DNA of 33,741 bases from Treponema sp. (GCA_016296205.1 JAEDJS010000019.1:1-33741), one strand, 5' to 3'; shown: positions 23,896 through 31,457, numbered from the stretch's first letter. Numbers and translations are program-made. The notes: generated by a model from the letters alone, not told the origin.

Positions 23896-26394
23896 ATGGT
23901 AAAAAAATTAATGTCTGTAAATTTTATTTTTTTCTCATTAATGATTATTTTTGCTTCATGTAAATTTACTTATAATAAAGATTCAAGAGTTGCTTTTGTT
24001 CCATATATTTTTGAACAGCCTCAGACTCAGTTTGTTATTCCGGGGCAGCAGGTTCAGCTTTCTGTAATTGCCGACACAGTAGAAGATGATGCAGTGCTTA
24101 CTTACCAGTGGTATAAGCTTTCTGAATCATCTGGCGCAGAACAGTCAATGCAGCCAGAAGAAATGGAACTTCCCGGGGAAACTGATTCAACTTATAGTTT
24201 TATCTGCCCTCAAGTTGAGCCAACTCAGCAATTGATTCAAAATTTTTTTGTTATAGTAAAATCCACTTTACCAAACGGCTCCCGAGCAGAATTAAAAAGT
24301 GACCTTGCAGTTGTTACAGTTAGCCGGAAAAATGCAGTAACACCAGTAATCGCAAAACAGCCTTCCAAACTTAAAATTGATATTAATCAGACTGGCAGTG
24401 TTTCTGTTGATGTACAGGAGCCGTCAGACGGTGGAACATTAACGTACAGATGGTATAAAGTTTTTTCATCCAGTCAAAATCCGGCCGAATTTATTTATGA
24501 AGAAATTCCAGATCAGAAAAAACCGGTTCTTGATATTGCTGCCGTTGATCATTATGAAGAATATAAAGTTTGTGTTGATGTTACAAACAATAATCCAAAG
24601 GCAACAGATAATCAGACTGCAACAATCAGGTCCAATTCAGTAACAGTAAAAATCGGTGACGAAGACATTGTTTATCCAAGACCATTTTTAACTCGTTCAG
24701 AAAATCTTGATTTTATTTTTTCCAATAGTAGTGTGGCAGAAGTTGAATTAACAGTAAGCCGCAGCAATTGGAATTCAATTTGCAATGATTCATATCTGCA
24801 TGGTCCGGAAATTTATTACAGTGCCGATTTTAAACTCAGCCGAAAAGATGAAAAATCTCAGAAAGAATATTCCTGGGAAATTAAAAACGTGGGGCTCCGT
24901 ACAAAGGGTGCAACAAGCCGTACCGTAAAACCACAGAATGGTTTTGAATATCAGCAGGCAAGTTTTAAAGTTGATTTTGAAGAATTTATTTCCGTTACAG
25001 ATCCGGAACGTCGACTTGCAAACTGTATAAAAGGGTTGAACTTAAAACGGTTCAAAGATGATTCAACTTTTGTTCGGGAAATTTACAGCTTTGATTTATT
25101 CAGAAAAAACGGAGTGTGGACTTCTCCTCGTGCAGGTTATGCTCACCTTACAGTAAATATCGTGGAAGCTGTTGACCAGGATAACAATCCAGTTTCGGTT
25201 ACAACAAAAGATTACGGCATCTACTGCATGAATGAAGAAATTAACAAACAGTTCCTCAAAGAACGAACAGTAGCGGAAGGCGGCGGATTATTTTCGGACA
25301 ACAAGGGAATCCTCTGGAAATGCTGGAACACAAATTCGTTAAACGATACTGATGATTCACGATTAACTCTGGCGTCAAGTGATGCAGATGCAGATAAGTA
25401 TTCAATCGAAAATAAAATAAATCCGTCACAGAGCATACGGCCATCATATTTAAAAACTTACGACAAGGTTAGTCCTCAAACTTCTCTGGAAAGTGCAAAA
25501 ACTCAGCTTGCCACATTTATCCGCCAGCTGAACAGTTTTGATTTTTCAACACCTCAGGGAATTCAAGATGCCTGTCAGTGGTACAAAAACTGCACCGATG
25601 TTGATCTTCTTGCCAGAACTTTTGCCTGCAGTATTTTAGTTGGTGGCTGGGATGAGTACTGGCTTAACGGAAATAATTTTTACTTGTATTTTGATTCTCA
25701 GAATTCAAGACTTTACCTGTTTCCTTATGATTACGACAACGTTCTTGGAATAGGCAAAACAGAATTCAATGATCCTGGAAAACAGAATCCTTTTGTCTGG
25801 GGTCAAAATCGTGTGCGCCCTCTGATTGATAATTTTTTATCTGTTCCTGAATTTTATAATCTGTATAAAAAATATATCAAAGAATTTTCAGAGTCAGAAT
25901 ATTATTCCTTCCAGAATTCAGCACAAAGAATTCAGGGCTGGCAGCAGTTGATTTCTGATAAAGTTCTCAGTGATGATTTGTCATACGGAGACACCGCTTC
26001 TTCTATTTATGATGGAACAGCAATTACAAACTGGGATAGTTATAAAAATTACAGAATTATTGATTCAGATCCTGCAAAGAATTTCTTCATTATAAAACAG
26101 GCTTCTCTCGAAAAATACTTAAACTCAAAAGTGAATGTTGAATTTTTTGCCAACGGGGACAATGTTCAGTTAAAAAAATATGATTCTCAGCAGCAGATTG
26201 CAGATGAAGAAGGCAGCAGTTTGATACTGGAAAACCTTTTGTGTAATTCAGAAATTTCAGAATTAATACCAGACCCAGTTCGCCCAGGATATAAATTTCT
26301 CGGCTGGACAAAAGAAATTGCGGGGGGCAGACTGGTGTCTAATCTTCCGTTTAGTGAAACCTCAATCAATTTGTTCGCAAGCTGGGGCAATTAA
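23896..26394 (+). CDS. CotH-type lipoprotein with Ig-like and InlB-type repeats
   Basis: The signal segment MVKKLMSVNFIFFSLMIIFASC ends in a lipobox, so the protein is probably a lipoprotein. Two Ig-like modules follow (QPQTQFVIPGQQVQLSV...YQWYKL and a second with YRWYKVF). The main domain (about 290-760) has the CotH pattern: GLRTKGATSR, LNLKRFKDDSTFVREI, YGIYCMNEEIN, and FPYDYDNVLGIGKTE, where CotH kinases bind metal and nucleotide. CotH of Bacillus spores is an atypical protein kinase. Family members fused to surface modules are common in gut bacteria. The C-terminus (PVRPGYKFLGWTKEIAGG) matches the InlB-B/Flg_new repeat. A TTG six codons upstream is possible, but the lipobox favours the ATG; no strong Shine-Dalgarno is seen. 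Confidence 0.85.
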   Translation: MVKKLMSVNFIFFSLMIIFASCKFTYNKDSRVAFVPYIFEQPQTQFVIPGQQVQLSVIADTVEDDAVLTYQWYKLSESSGAEQSMQPEEMELPGETDSTYSFICPQVEPTQQLIQNFFVIVKSTLPNGSRAELKSDLAVVTVSRKNAVTPVIAKQPSKLKIDINQTGSVSVDVQEPSDGGTLTYRWYKVFSSSQNPAEFIYEEIPDQKKPVLDIAAVDHYEEYKVCVDVTNNNPKATDNQTATIRSNSVTVKIGDEDIVYPRPFLTRSENLDFIFSNSSVAEVELTVSRSNWNSICNDSYLHGPEIYYSADFKLSRKDEKSQKEYSWEIKNVGLRTKGATSRTVKPQNGFEYQQASFKVDFEEFISVTDPERRLANCIKGLNLKRFKDDSTFVREIYSFDLFRKNGVWTSPRAGYAHLTVNIVEAVDQDNNPVSVTTKDYGIYCMNEEINKQFLKERTVAEGGGLFSDNKGILWKCWNTNSLNDTDDSRLTLASSDADADKYSIENKINPSQSIRPSYLKTYDKVSPQTSLESAKTQLATFIRQLNSFDFSTPQGIQDACQWYKNCTDVDLLARTFACSILVGGWDEYWLNGNNFYLYFDSQNSRLYLFPYDYDNVLGIGKTEFNDPGKQNPFVWGQNRVRPLIDNFLSVPEFYNLYKKYIKEFSESEYYSFQNSAQRIQGWQQLISDKVLSDDLSYGDTASSIYDGTAITNWDSYKNYRIIDSDPAKNFFIIKQASLEKYLNSKVNVEFFANGDNVQLKKYDSQQQIADEEGSSLILENLLCNSEISELIPDPVRPGYKFLGWTKEIAGGRLVSNLPFSETSINLFASWGN

Positions 26395-26399
26395 AAAAA

Positions 26400-27752
26400 T
26401 TATCGGTTTACTATAGATTTACCACGCCAAGAACCTTTTATCCATCGAATAAGAACAATAATGCCTCGTATAATTTCATCCATGGCCATTGCAATCCAAA
26501 CTCCAGTTAGCCCAAGGTTGAATATTTTTCCAAGAACAAAAGAAAATACAACAGAAATTCCCCACATAGAAACCATACCAAGAACAGTCGGAAACAAAAC
26601 ATCACCAGCTGCCCTTAGACTTCTGATGATTACAATATTAAGGCAGCGTCCCAATTCCAGAAAGAACGCAACAATCATAACAGATTTTCCAATTTCAATA
26701 ATTTCTGGATTTTTAGAAAACAAAGTCAGAGTGAATCTGGACAGCAGAGCATTCAACCCAGCAATAATAAAAGAAGCAATCATAGCATTTCTTGTTGACT
26801 GTAAAACTTTTCTGTAAGCGTAATCTTCATCACCGGCTCCAGTTGCATGTCCAATAACAATTGCCGTAGCTCCTCCTGCTGCATTAGAAAAAGTCATGGC
26901 CAGTAAAGAAAGAGTTGAACAGTAAACCTTTGCAGTAATAGAAACTTCCCCCATAGTGTTAATAATTGTTGTAATAATAATCTGACTAATCGTGTAGAAA
27001 ATATTTTCTCCCGCAGTAGGAATCCCAAGTTGAATTAATTTCTTTAAAAGATTGGCCGGGAACGGATTTAGTGATTTTAAATCGATTCTGCCTCCAATCA
27101 CCTTGTAAAAGACAATGATACAAAAAACAGTTCCGCAAATCTGGGACAAACTGGTAGAAAGAGCAACTCCTTTTACCGCAAAATTCAAAAACTTCAGAGG
27201 ACCATATAAAAAACACCAGTTACCAATAATATTCAGAATGCTGATTCCCATAGACAGAAACATGCATAAATTTGTTTTACCGTTACAGACAAAAATCTGC
27301 TGGAAAATTCCAATAATTGCCTGGCAGAATAAAAACATCCCAGTAATTTTTATGTAGGAAGTTGAGTCTTCCAGCATCATTCTCGGAACCTTCATAGCAG
27401 TTAAAAGTGGTCTGGCAAAAAGAAAAATAACAGCACTAACAAATACACTTAGCACAAGATTAAAAAAAATAGATAGAGTATAAATCTGATTCATCTGATG
27501 TTTGCGTTTAGCTCCCAGATATTGAGCTACAATTACGCCGGTGCTTGAAGAAATAATAGAAAAAGCCAGCACCAGAAATCCCGTAAGATGATTCGCATTC
27601 CCAATAGCTCCAACTGCATTTTCGTCAAAATGGCTGAGCATAATAGTATCAGTATACCCAAGACACATAGAAAGAAGCATTTGAAAAAAAATTGGAATGG
27701 AAAGCTTAAAAACAGAAAAACTCTTATAGTCATCAATCTTAGTTTGTTCCAT
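26400..27752 (-). CDS. MATE family multidrug/toxin efflux transporter
   Basis: The 450-residue product has about 12 membrane helices. Its MATE-type features include FFQMLLSMCLGYTDTIMLSHFDENAVGAIG near the N-terminus, STGVIVAQYLGAKRKHQ, and the mirrored second half GGATAIVIGHATGAGDEDYAYR. Such proteins export cationic compounds in exchange for Na+ or H+. Substrate unknown. It is convergent with the CotH gene, only five bases apart. The -10 TATAAT lies eight bases before the ATG, with no Shine-Dalgarno. Confidence 0.92.
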   Translation of the reverse strand: MEQTKIDDYKSFSVFKLSIPIFFQMLLSMCLGYTDTIMLSHFDENAVGAIGNANHLTGFLVLAFSIISSSTGVIVAQYLGAKRKHQMNQIYTLSIFFNLVLSVFVSAVIFLFARPLLTAMKVPRMMLEDSTSYIKITGMFLFCQAIIGIFQQIFVCNGKTNLCMFLSMGISILNIIGNWCFLYGPLKFLNFAVKGVALSTSLSQICGTVFCIIVFYKVIGGRIDLKSLNPFPANLLKKLIQLGIPTAGENIFYTISQIIITTIINTMGEVSITAKVYCSTLSLLAMTFSNAAGGATAIVIGHATGAGDEDYAYRKVLQSTRNAMIASFIIAGLNALLSRFTLTLFSKNPEIIEIGKSVMIVAFFLELGRCLNIVIIRSLRAAGDVLFPTVLGMVSMWGISVVFSFVLGKIFNLGLTGVWIAMAMDEIIRGIIVLIRWIKGSWRGKSIVNR

Positions 27753-27760
27753 AAATCACA

Positions 27761-27789
27761 ATTATAATGATTCATCTAAAAAGTGAACA
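27761..27789 (-). promoter_or_regulatory. Promoter of the MATE gene
   Basis: On the minus strand a weak -35 TGTTCA (27789-27784), 17 bases and a perfect TATAAT (27766-27761), eight bases before the ATG at 27752. The leader would be one or two bases. Confidence 0.5.
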
Positions 27790-27844
27790 GTAAAAAGAAG
27801 ATAAATCATTGTATACTTTTGAAATTATTTAGAAATGCTCCTCA

Positions 27845-28018
27845 CAACTTATAAATTTCAAAACTCCAGATCCCAAAGTTTAAATTTCTGTAATAAATTC
27901 CAACTTTTAGTTCAAGTTTCTCAAAAATTCTCCTTTAAACTTCAAATTTAGGCTCAAAATTTCAACTTTCGCACCAGTTCCCAATAAAAAACAATCAACT
28001 CCCGTGGCAAGTATCCTC
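27845..28018. repeat. Left copy of a pyrimidine-rich intergenic repeat
   Basis: This stretch contains the blocks AACTCCAG, TTCAAGTTTCTCAAAAA, TTTAAACTTCAAAT and TTTCAACTTTCGCACCAG, then a 25-base core beginning CAATCAACTCCCGTGG (27992-28016). The same order of blocks and the identical 25-base core recur at 32960-33180, with further partial copies to the window end. It has no reading frame of note. It marks the left edge of the accessory island. Confidence 0.8.
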
Positions 28019-28051
28019 AATGTAACGAAAAGCGAAAAATTGTAAGTGTGT

Positions 28052-28079
28052 ATTAAGTGTTTTCCAGGTTACACTTAAT
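28052..28079. repeat. Perfect 9-bp inverted repeat
   Basis: ATTAAGTGT (28052-28060) and ACACTTAAT (28071-28079) form a perfect inverted repeat around ten bases. It overlaps the end of the recombinase fragment and lies about 150 bases before the portal gene. It may be chance within old coding sequence, or a recombination or operator site. Confidence 0.45.
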
Positions 28080-28192
28080 TCTTTTGCTCTTTGCAAGCCT
28101 TGTTTTGTTCTTTCGCTAATTAATTTTCTTTCAATTTCAGCACTTAAACCAAAAGCAAGCACTTTTGATTAAATATCATCACCAAGCCTCGA
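28076..28192 (-). pseudogene. Decayed serine recombinase (Mpi/Hin-type invertase) fragment
   Basis: Reading the minus strand from 28183 gives GDDI, then a stop (TAA, 28171-28169), then SKVLAFGLSAEIERK, LISERTKQGLQRAKEL. This is the well-known block of the resolvase/invertase catalytic domain, in which GDDIQSK is usual, so the stop is a CAA to TAA change. Sequence upstream of it (a YR before LGDD) is out of frame, and the active-site N-terminus and the DNA-binding C-terminus are missing. The fragment abuts the left repeat. It implies that a recombinase once sat here, either of the island or of an invertible element. Confidence 0.75.
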
Positions 28193-28230
28193 TAACTCTG
28201 TACAAATAATTAAATCGAACATTAAAACAA

Positions 28231-29415
28231 ATGACTACTCCACTCATAACTGATTCGGTTTTGAACTTTTTATCTTATATGCCGAATCCGGATGATGTGG
28301 CAAACGGAACTTCTGCAAGTTATGAGACTTATCGCAATATGCGTAAAGACCCACGCATTAAATCACTTTTAGGAAAATTGAAATCTGCTGCATTGAACTT
28401 TCCTATGTTCATCAATCAGGATAACTCTGACGACAAGGTTTTTGAGTTTATCAAGGATTTGAAAATCTTTAAAAATATGCTTAAAAAAAATCGCAGAATG
28501 CTGGTTGCGCTTGATTACGGATTTTCTGTCTCAGAGCTTGTTTGGAAAATCGAAAACGGAAAATACATTCCAAATAATTTTATCACTCGCAAGCCTGAAC
28601 GATTCTATTTTAATAATAACTGGGAATTGTTTTTGTCTGATTCAGGGCAAAATATAAAACTTGATCAAGATTATAAGTGGCTGATTTTACAGCATGAACC
28701 TGATGACGAAAACCCTTATGGAACTTCTGTTTTGCGGTGCTGTTATTGGCCTTATCTTTTTAAGCAGGCAGGCTATGACTTTTGGTTCCAAGCAACTGAA
28801 AAATTCTCTGTTACATCTTTAGTTGGATTATTTACCGCAGACGGTGGCGACGAAAACAAACTTAGACAAACTGCTTTTGAAATTGCAGAAATGTTGATGA
28901 ACGTTTCAAGTGGTTCAACTGGTGCATTGGCTAATGTAAACGATGTAAAAGAAATTTCAATGAGCGGTGATTTGGCTCATTTTAAAGAATTGGTTGAAGC
29001 CTGCGATTTGCAAATTTCTTATGGATTAACAGGACAATCTATTGCAACTAGTGCCACAAATGGTGGAAGTCTAGCACTGGGTGAAGTTCAAGCTGATTTA
29101 CTTTACGAAGACTGTAAGGCTATTGCTTTGGAACTTCAGAAAGTTTTGCAAAAAATTATTGATTGGACTGTAGAATTAAACTTTGGTCCAGGAGTTCCTG
29201 CTCCACAGATTCAGTTTGATGTAGACCGAAAAGCAAGTTTTGACCAGGTTATGCAAGCAATTGACAGAAAAATCCCTGTTTCAAAATCGGCTTTATATTC
29301 TCAATATGCTTTGCCAGAACCTATTGATGATGATGATGCTTTTATTCGTGAAGATTCTGGAATGATGTTATCTGATTCTGACAAGAAAAAAAAAACTATC
29401 AATTCTATTAAGTGA
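28231..29415 (+). CDS. Mu-like phage portal protein (DUF935, gp29-like), C-terminally frameshifted
   Basis: The product resembles the DUF935 portal family that forms the DNA-entry vertex of Mu-like heads. Visible are YRNMRKDPRIKSLLGKLKSAAL, ALDYGFSVSELVWKIENGKY (usual G-f-s-v-e-v-w block), LQHEPDDENPYGTSVLRCCYWPYLFK and QSIATSATNGGSLALGEVQ. These blocks appear intact. At 394 residues it is shorter than Mu gp29 (about 510), and its last residues KKKKTINSIK are read through an A10 run into a stop. The missing C-terminal part is found in the next frame downstream. There is no clear Shine-Dalgarno. No terminase or capsid gene is next to it, so this is a remnant or a satellite-type cluster. Confidence 0.8.
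   Translation: MTTPLITDSVLNFLSYMPNPDDVANGTSASYETYRNMRKDPRIKSLLGKLKSAALNFPMFINQDNSDDKVFEFIKDLKIFKNMLKKNRRMLVALDYGFSVSELVWKIENGKYIPNNFITRKPERFYFNNNWELFLSDSGQNIKLDQDYKWLILQHEPDDENPYGTSVLRCCYWPYLFKQAGYDFWFQATEKFSVTSLVGLFTADGGDENKLRQTAFEIAEMLMNVSSGSTGALANVNDVKEISMSGDLAHFKELVEACDLQISYGLTGQSIATSATNGGSLALGEVQADLLYEDCKAIALELQKVLQKIIDWTVELNFGPGVPAPQIQFDVDRKASFDQVMQAIDRKIPVSKSALYSQYALPEPIDDDDAFIREDSGMMLSDSDKKKKTINSIK
29386..29395 (+). other. A10 tract at the portal frame change
   Basis: Ten consecutive A lie near the end of the portal frame. The frame one base forward is open from 29366 through the A tract to 30838 and encodes portal-like C-terminal sequence and then the head protein. Loss of one A, or slippage by polymerase or ribosome, would give one continuous portal-head polypeptide. 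Confidence 0.6.
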
Positions 29416-29596
29416 TTCATCCTATCTTAGAAAAGAAAAAGAGAATATCGCAGAGCTTGAAAACCTTTGCGATGTTGCTCAAAACGCAATAAAACCACAT
29501 CTTAAAGACATTTTAATTCGTTATTTAAACACAGTAAAAAGCGGTAAAAAATCGGCATTAAACAAGCAATTTATTGTTGATGATGATGCAGATTTT

Positions 29597-30838
29597 GTGC
29601 ACGCCGTTGAAAAGTTGGTACTATCATCTTATTTGCTAGGAATGATTCACGCTGATGAAGAACGCCCCGGAAAAGAAATTAATGCGGCTGATGACGAGAT
29701 TCCACCAATTAAGTTTGAAGAGGCGGTGGAGTTTTTGAAGCGGAAAGTGCCAATTCAGAAAAAGAAGTTTTCAGAGCTTGAAGACAAGTTAAAATTTAGA
29801 GCTTTTACGGTTGCAAAGTTAGGAACAATTAAATCTATAGAAACTGTGAAAGAACAATTAATTGCAACTATTGCAGATGGAAAAGGTTATGCAGAATTCT
29901 GGAATAGAATAAAACAAACTGTTGAAGATGATCCAACAAAAATTAAACCAGGATATTGGGAAACCGTTTTTAGAACAAACACGCAATCGGCATATATGGC
30001 TGGAAAATTAGAACAATTCCAAAATGACAAAAGTGTAGTTGCTTATCAATTGTTAGTAATTGAAGATTCTAGAACAACTCAAATTTGTAGAAATTTATTA
30101 AAAAAATCTACTAGCTATGGAATGATTTTACCAAAAAGCCATAGTTTTTGGAAAACTTATGGCTTTGCTCCTTATCACATGAATTGCAGAACTTCTATCA
30201 GAGCTGTTTTTAAATCGCAAGTTGGAAAACCTGGAAATATAGTTGAAAATCCTACGATGAAATCGTTAAAAAGTTTTAAACCTCAAAAAGGTTTTGGCGG
30301 TAATCCTCTTGATACTGGCAATTGGTGGAAATTAACAGAAAGCCAAATTGAACAAGCTATTGAATATGGAATTCTAGGGCAATTCAACAGAGAAGACAAT
30401 ATTTTTGCTGTTTATGATGATATTTGGAATGGATACAAACGAAAATCTTATAACAGCGGTGGCTGGTATGATTTATGCGACAATCCGCCAGATGATTGGT
30501 TTACTGACAACAAGCGTATTGTTGAATTTTTAGCTGAAAAAGGTTATCACATAAAAGTAATTCCTGCTATTCAGAATGTAGATAAAAAATACGGTGTAAA
30601 ATGGTCTAATCCTGATATTTTACTCAATGGGAAATTAGCAGATATAAAAACAGTTTTTACTTCGGTAAAGTCTAGGTTAAAATCGGCTAAAAATCAAAAA
30701 CTAAAAAATGTTGTGTTGTTTATTCCCGATAGTTTTACGCTGGAAGAGATTTATTCAACCTTTGAAGATTGGAACCATGGACGACTCAATATAACATGGA
30801 TTTATAAAAACAAAATTTATAACACAAATTTAAAATAA
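29597..30838 (+). CDS. Mu gpF-like head morphogenesis protein with CdiA-type toxin-like C-terminus
   Basis: Residue numbers count from the GTG at 29597, but the frame is open back to 29366 and neither that GTG nor the ATG at 29642 has a ribosome site. The upstream part (ENIAELENLCDVAQNAIKP...) looks like the missing portal C-terminus. Residues 36-205 are gpF-like: PPIKFEEAVEFLKRKVP, FRAFTVAKLG, VFRTNTQSAYMAGK and HMNCRTSIR (194-202). Residues about 295-413 form an added domain: IVEFLAEKGYHIKVIP, then SNPDILLNGKLADIKT with PD at 339-340 and D-I-K at 349-351. This suits the PD-(D/E)xK nuclease fold of CdiA C-terminal tRNases. Phage head proteins with toxin tails are known as polyvalent proteins. 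No immunity gene is recognised. Confidence 0.7.
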   Translation: MHAVEKLVLSSYLLGMIHADEERPGKEINAADDEIPPIKFEEAVEFLKRKVPIQKKKFSELEDKLKFRAFTVAKLGTIKSIETVKEQLIATIADGKGYAEFWNRIKQTVEDDPTKIKPGYWETVFRTNTQSAYMAGKLEQFQNDKSVVAYQLLVIEDSRTTQICRNLLKKSTSYGMILPKSHSFWKTYGFAPYHMNCRTSIRAVFKSQVGKPGNIVENPTMKSLKSFKPQKGFGGNPLDTGNWWKLTESQIEQAIEYGILGQFNREDNIFAVYDDIWNGYKRKSYNSGGWYDLCDNPPDDWFTDNKRIVEFLAEKGYHIKVIPAIQNVDKKYGVKWSNPDILLNGKLADIKTVFTSVKSRLKSAKNQKLKNVVLFIPDSFTLEEIYSTFEDWNHGRLNITWIYKNKIYNTNLK

Positions 30839-30841
30839 AAT

Positions 30842-30897
30842 AGCCCTAGTTTTTATTGCTAGGGCAAACACATTCTTGGGGGTATTTTCATACGCCC
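30842..30897 (+). other. Two hairpins directly after the head-toxin gene
   Basis: GCCCTAG (30843-30849) pairs perfectly with CTAGGGC (30859-30865) three bases after the stop codon. A second hairpin, GGGGGTA (30878-30884) with TACGCCC (30891-30897), has one mismatch. Neither has a T run after it on the plus strand, so they may be 3'-end protecting or processing structures. The first hairpin could terminate a minus-strand transcript, where T-rich sequence follows. Confidence 0.5.
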
Positions 30898-30916
30898 GCG
30901 AACGCAATTTAAATAT

Positions 30917-30936
30917 ACACTAGAGTGTTATTTTTT
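30917..30936 (+). other. Short inverted repeat followed by a T tract
   Basis: ACACT-AG-AGTGT (30917-30928) is followed by TATTTTTT. It could be a weak terminator for the head-toxin transcript or a small operator. The stem is short, so the call is tentative. Confidence 0.35.
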
Positions 30937-31017
30937 GCAAGTTTTTTAATAAAAAAATTGCTTTATTTTTTCTACTCTGCTAATATTTAAATACCACCAA
31001 AACAACTAACGGACGAT

Positions 31018-31043
31018 GACACACCGTGAACGTGTCTTTTTTT
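31018..31043 (+). terminator. Short hairpin with T7
   Basis: GACAC (31018-31022) pairs with GTGTC (31032-31036), followed by seven T. The stem is only five pairs, so it would be a weak intrinsic terminator. It separates the head-toxin unit from the mini-ORF leader. Confidence 0.45.
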
Positions 31044-31098
31044 ATATCATTTCTATTTTTTTTTTAAGTAGCAATGATATTTTTCCGACTATGTAATT

Positions 31099-31203
31099 AT
31101 GGCCACAGAAGCCCCGGTTAGCAGTGATGCCCCGGCCGTTTTAGTTGACGGTGGTAGGACTTTTGTGGCTTTTTATATTTTAAAGCCTTACCAAATCAAC
31201 TAG
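31099..31203 (+). CDS. 34-codon mini-ORF, possible leader peptide
   Basis: ATG at 31099 opens a frame beginning MATEAPVSSD and ending ILKPYQIN, closed by a TAG (31201-31203). That TAG is part of TAGGAGG, the Shine-Dalgarno of the next gene at 31215, the usual sign of translational coupling. The codons are GC-richer (GCC, CCG) than in the neighbours. Against coding: there is no Shine-Dalgarno before 31099, the frame is short enough to be open by chance, and the same bases can fold into a structured RNA. I recognise no peptide family. It may be a regulatory leader peptide, a small phage protein or a chance frame. Confidence 0.4.
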   Translation: MATEAPVSSDAPAVLVDGGRTFVAFYILKPYQIN

Positions 31204-31208
31204 GAGGT
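31101..31208 (+). ncRNA. Candidate structured leader RNA (three-way junction, possible pseudoknot to the Shine-Dalgarno)
   Basis: GCCACAGAAG (31102-31111) pairs with CTTTTGTGGC (31160-31169), ten pairs with one wobble. Inside it are a CCGG/CCGG stem (31114-31117 with 31132-31135) containing GCA-GTGA-TGC with a GNRA-type loop, and a CCGT/ACGG hairpin (31136-31139 with 31148-31151). The loop of the latter, TAGTTG (31142-31147), is complementary to CAACTA (31197-31202) beside the AGGAGG of the next gene. A competing hairpin GGCTTT/AAAGCC (31167-31172 with 31182-31187) excludes the closing stem. Mutually exclusive folds next to a ribosome site are typical of riboswitches or attenuators. I cannot match it to a known class, and it overlaps the mini-ORF. 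Confidence 0.4.
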
Positions 31209-31214
31209 ATCTTT

Positions 31215-31457
31215 ATGGATACACAAAAAAAAATTACACTACAAGAAGCTAGAGAATACGCTTCTACCTTAGCTGGAAACCTTGAAAAATGTTATGCTAT
31301 TATTTCTCTATTAGAAGCTGATGAAGAAGTTTATAGCAGTAAAATTTTTGCAGGGGCTTTATCTGCTGTTAGTTCTATTTTAATGTCATCTGATGCTATT
31401 TTAGAAACTCTTAATAATTTTATTTCAAGACAAAAGGAGACTATATGCAATATATAA
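31215..31457 (+). CDS. 80-aa helical protein of unknown function
   Basis: AGGAGGT six bases before the ATG is the strongest ribosome site in the island. The product appears almost wholly helical: ITLQEAREYASTLAGNLEKCYAIISLLEADEEVY followed by a hydrophobic helix (FAGALSAVSSILMSSDAILETLNNFI). It has no signal peptide and no motif I can name. It overlaps the next gene by 13 bases, so the HNH endonuclease is translated from the same mRNA. It could be a small regulatory or phage-derived protein. An immunity role for the upstream toxin-like domain is possible but unsupported, because the two lie in separate transcription units. Confidence 0.7.
   Translation: MDTQKKITLQEAREYASTLAGNLEKCYAIISLLEADEEVYSSKIFAGALSAVSSILMSSDAILETLNNFISRQKETICNI

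Noticed and set aside
31215..31457. Immunity protein for the toxin-like domain
   Set aside because: It is separated from the toxin gene by about 375 bp with terminator-like hairpins, shows no similarity to known immunity proteins that I can see, and is coupled to the HNH gene instead.
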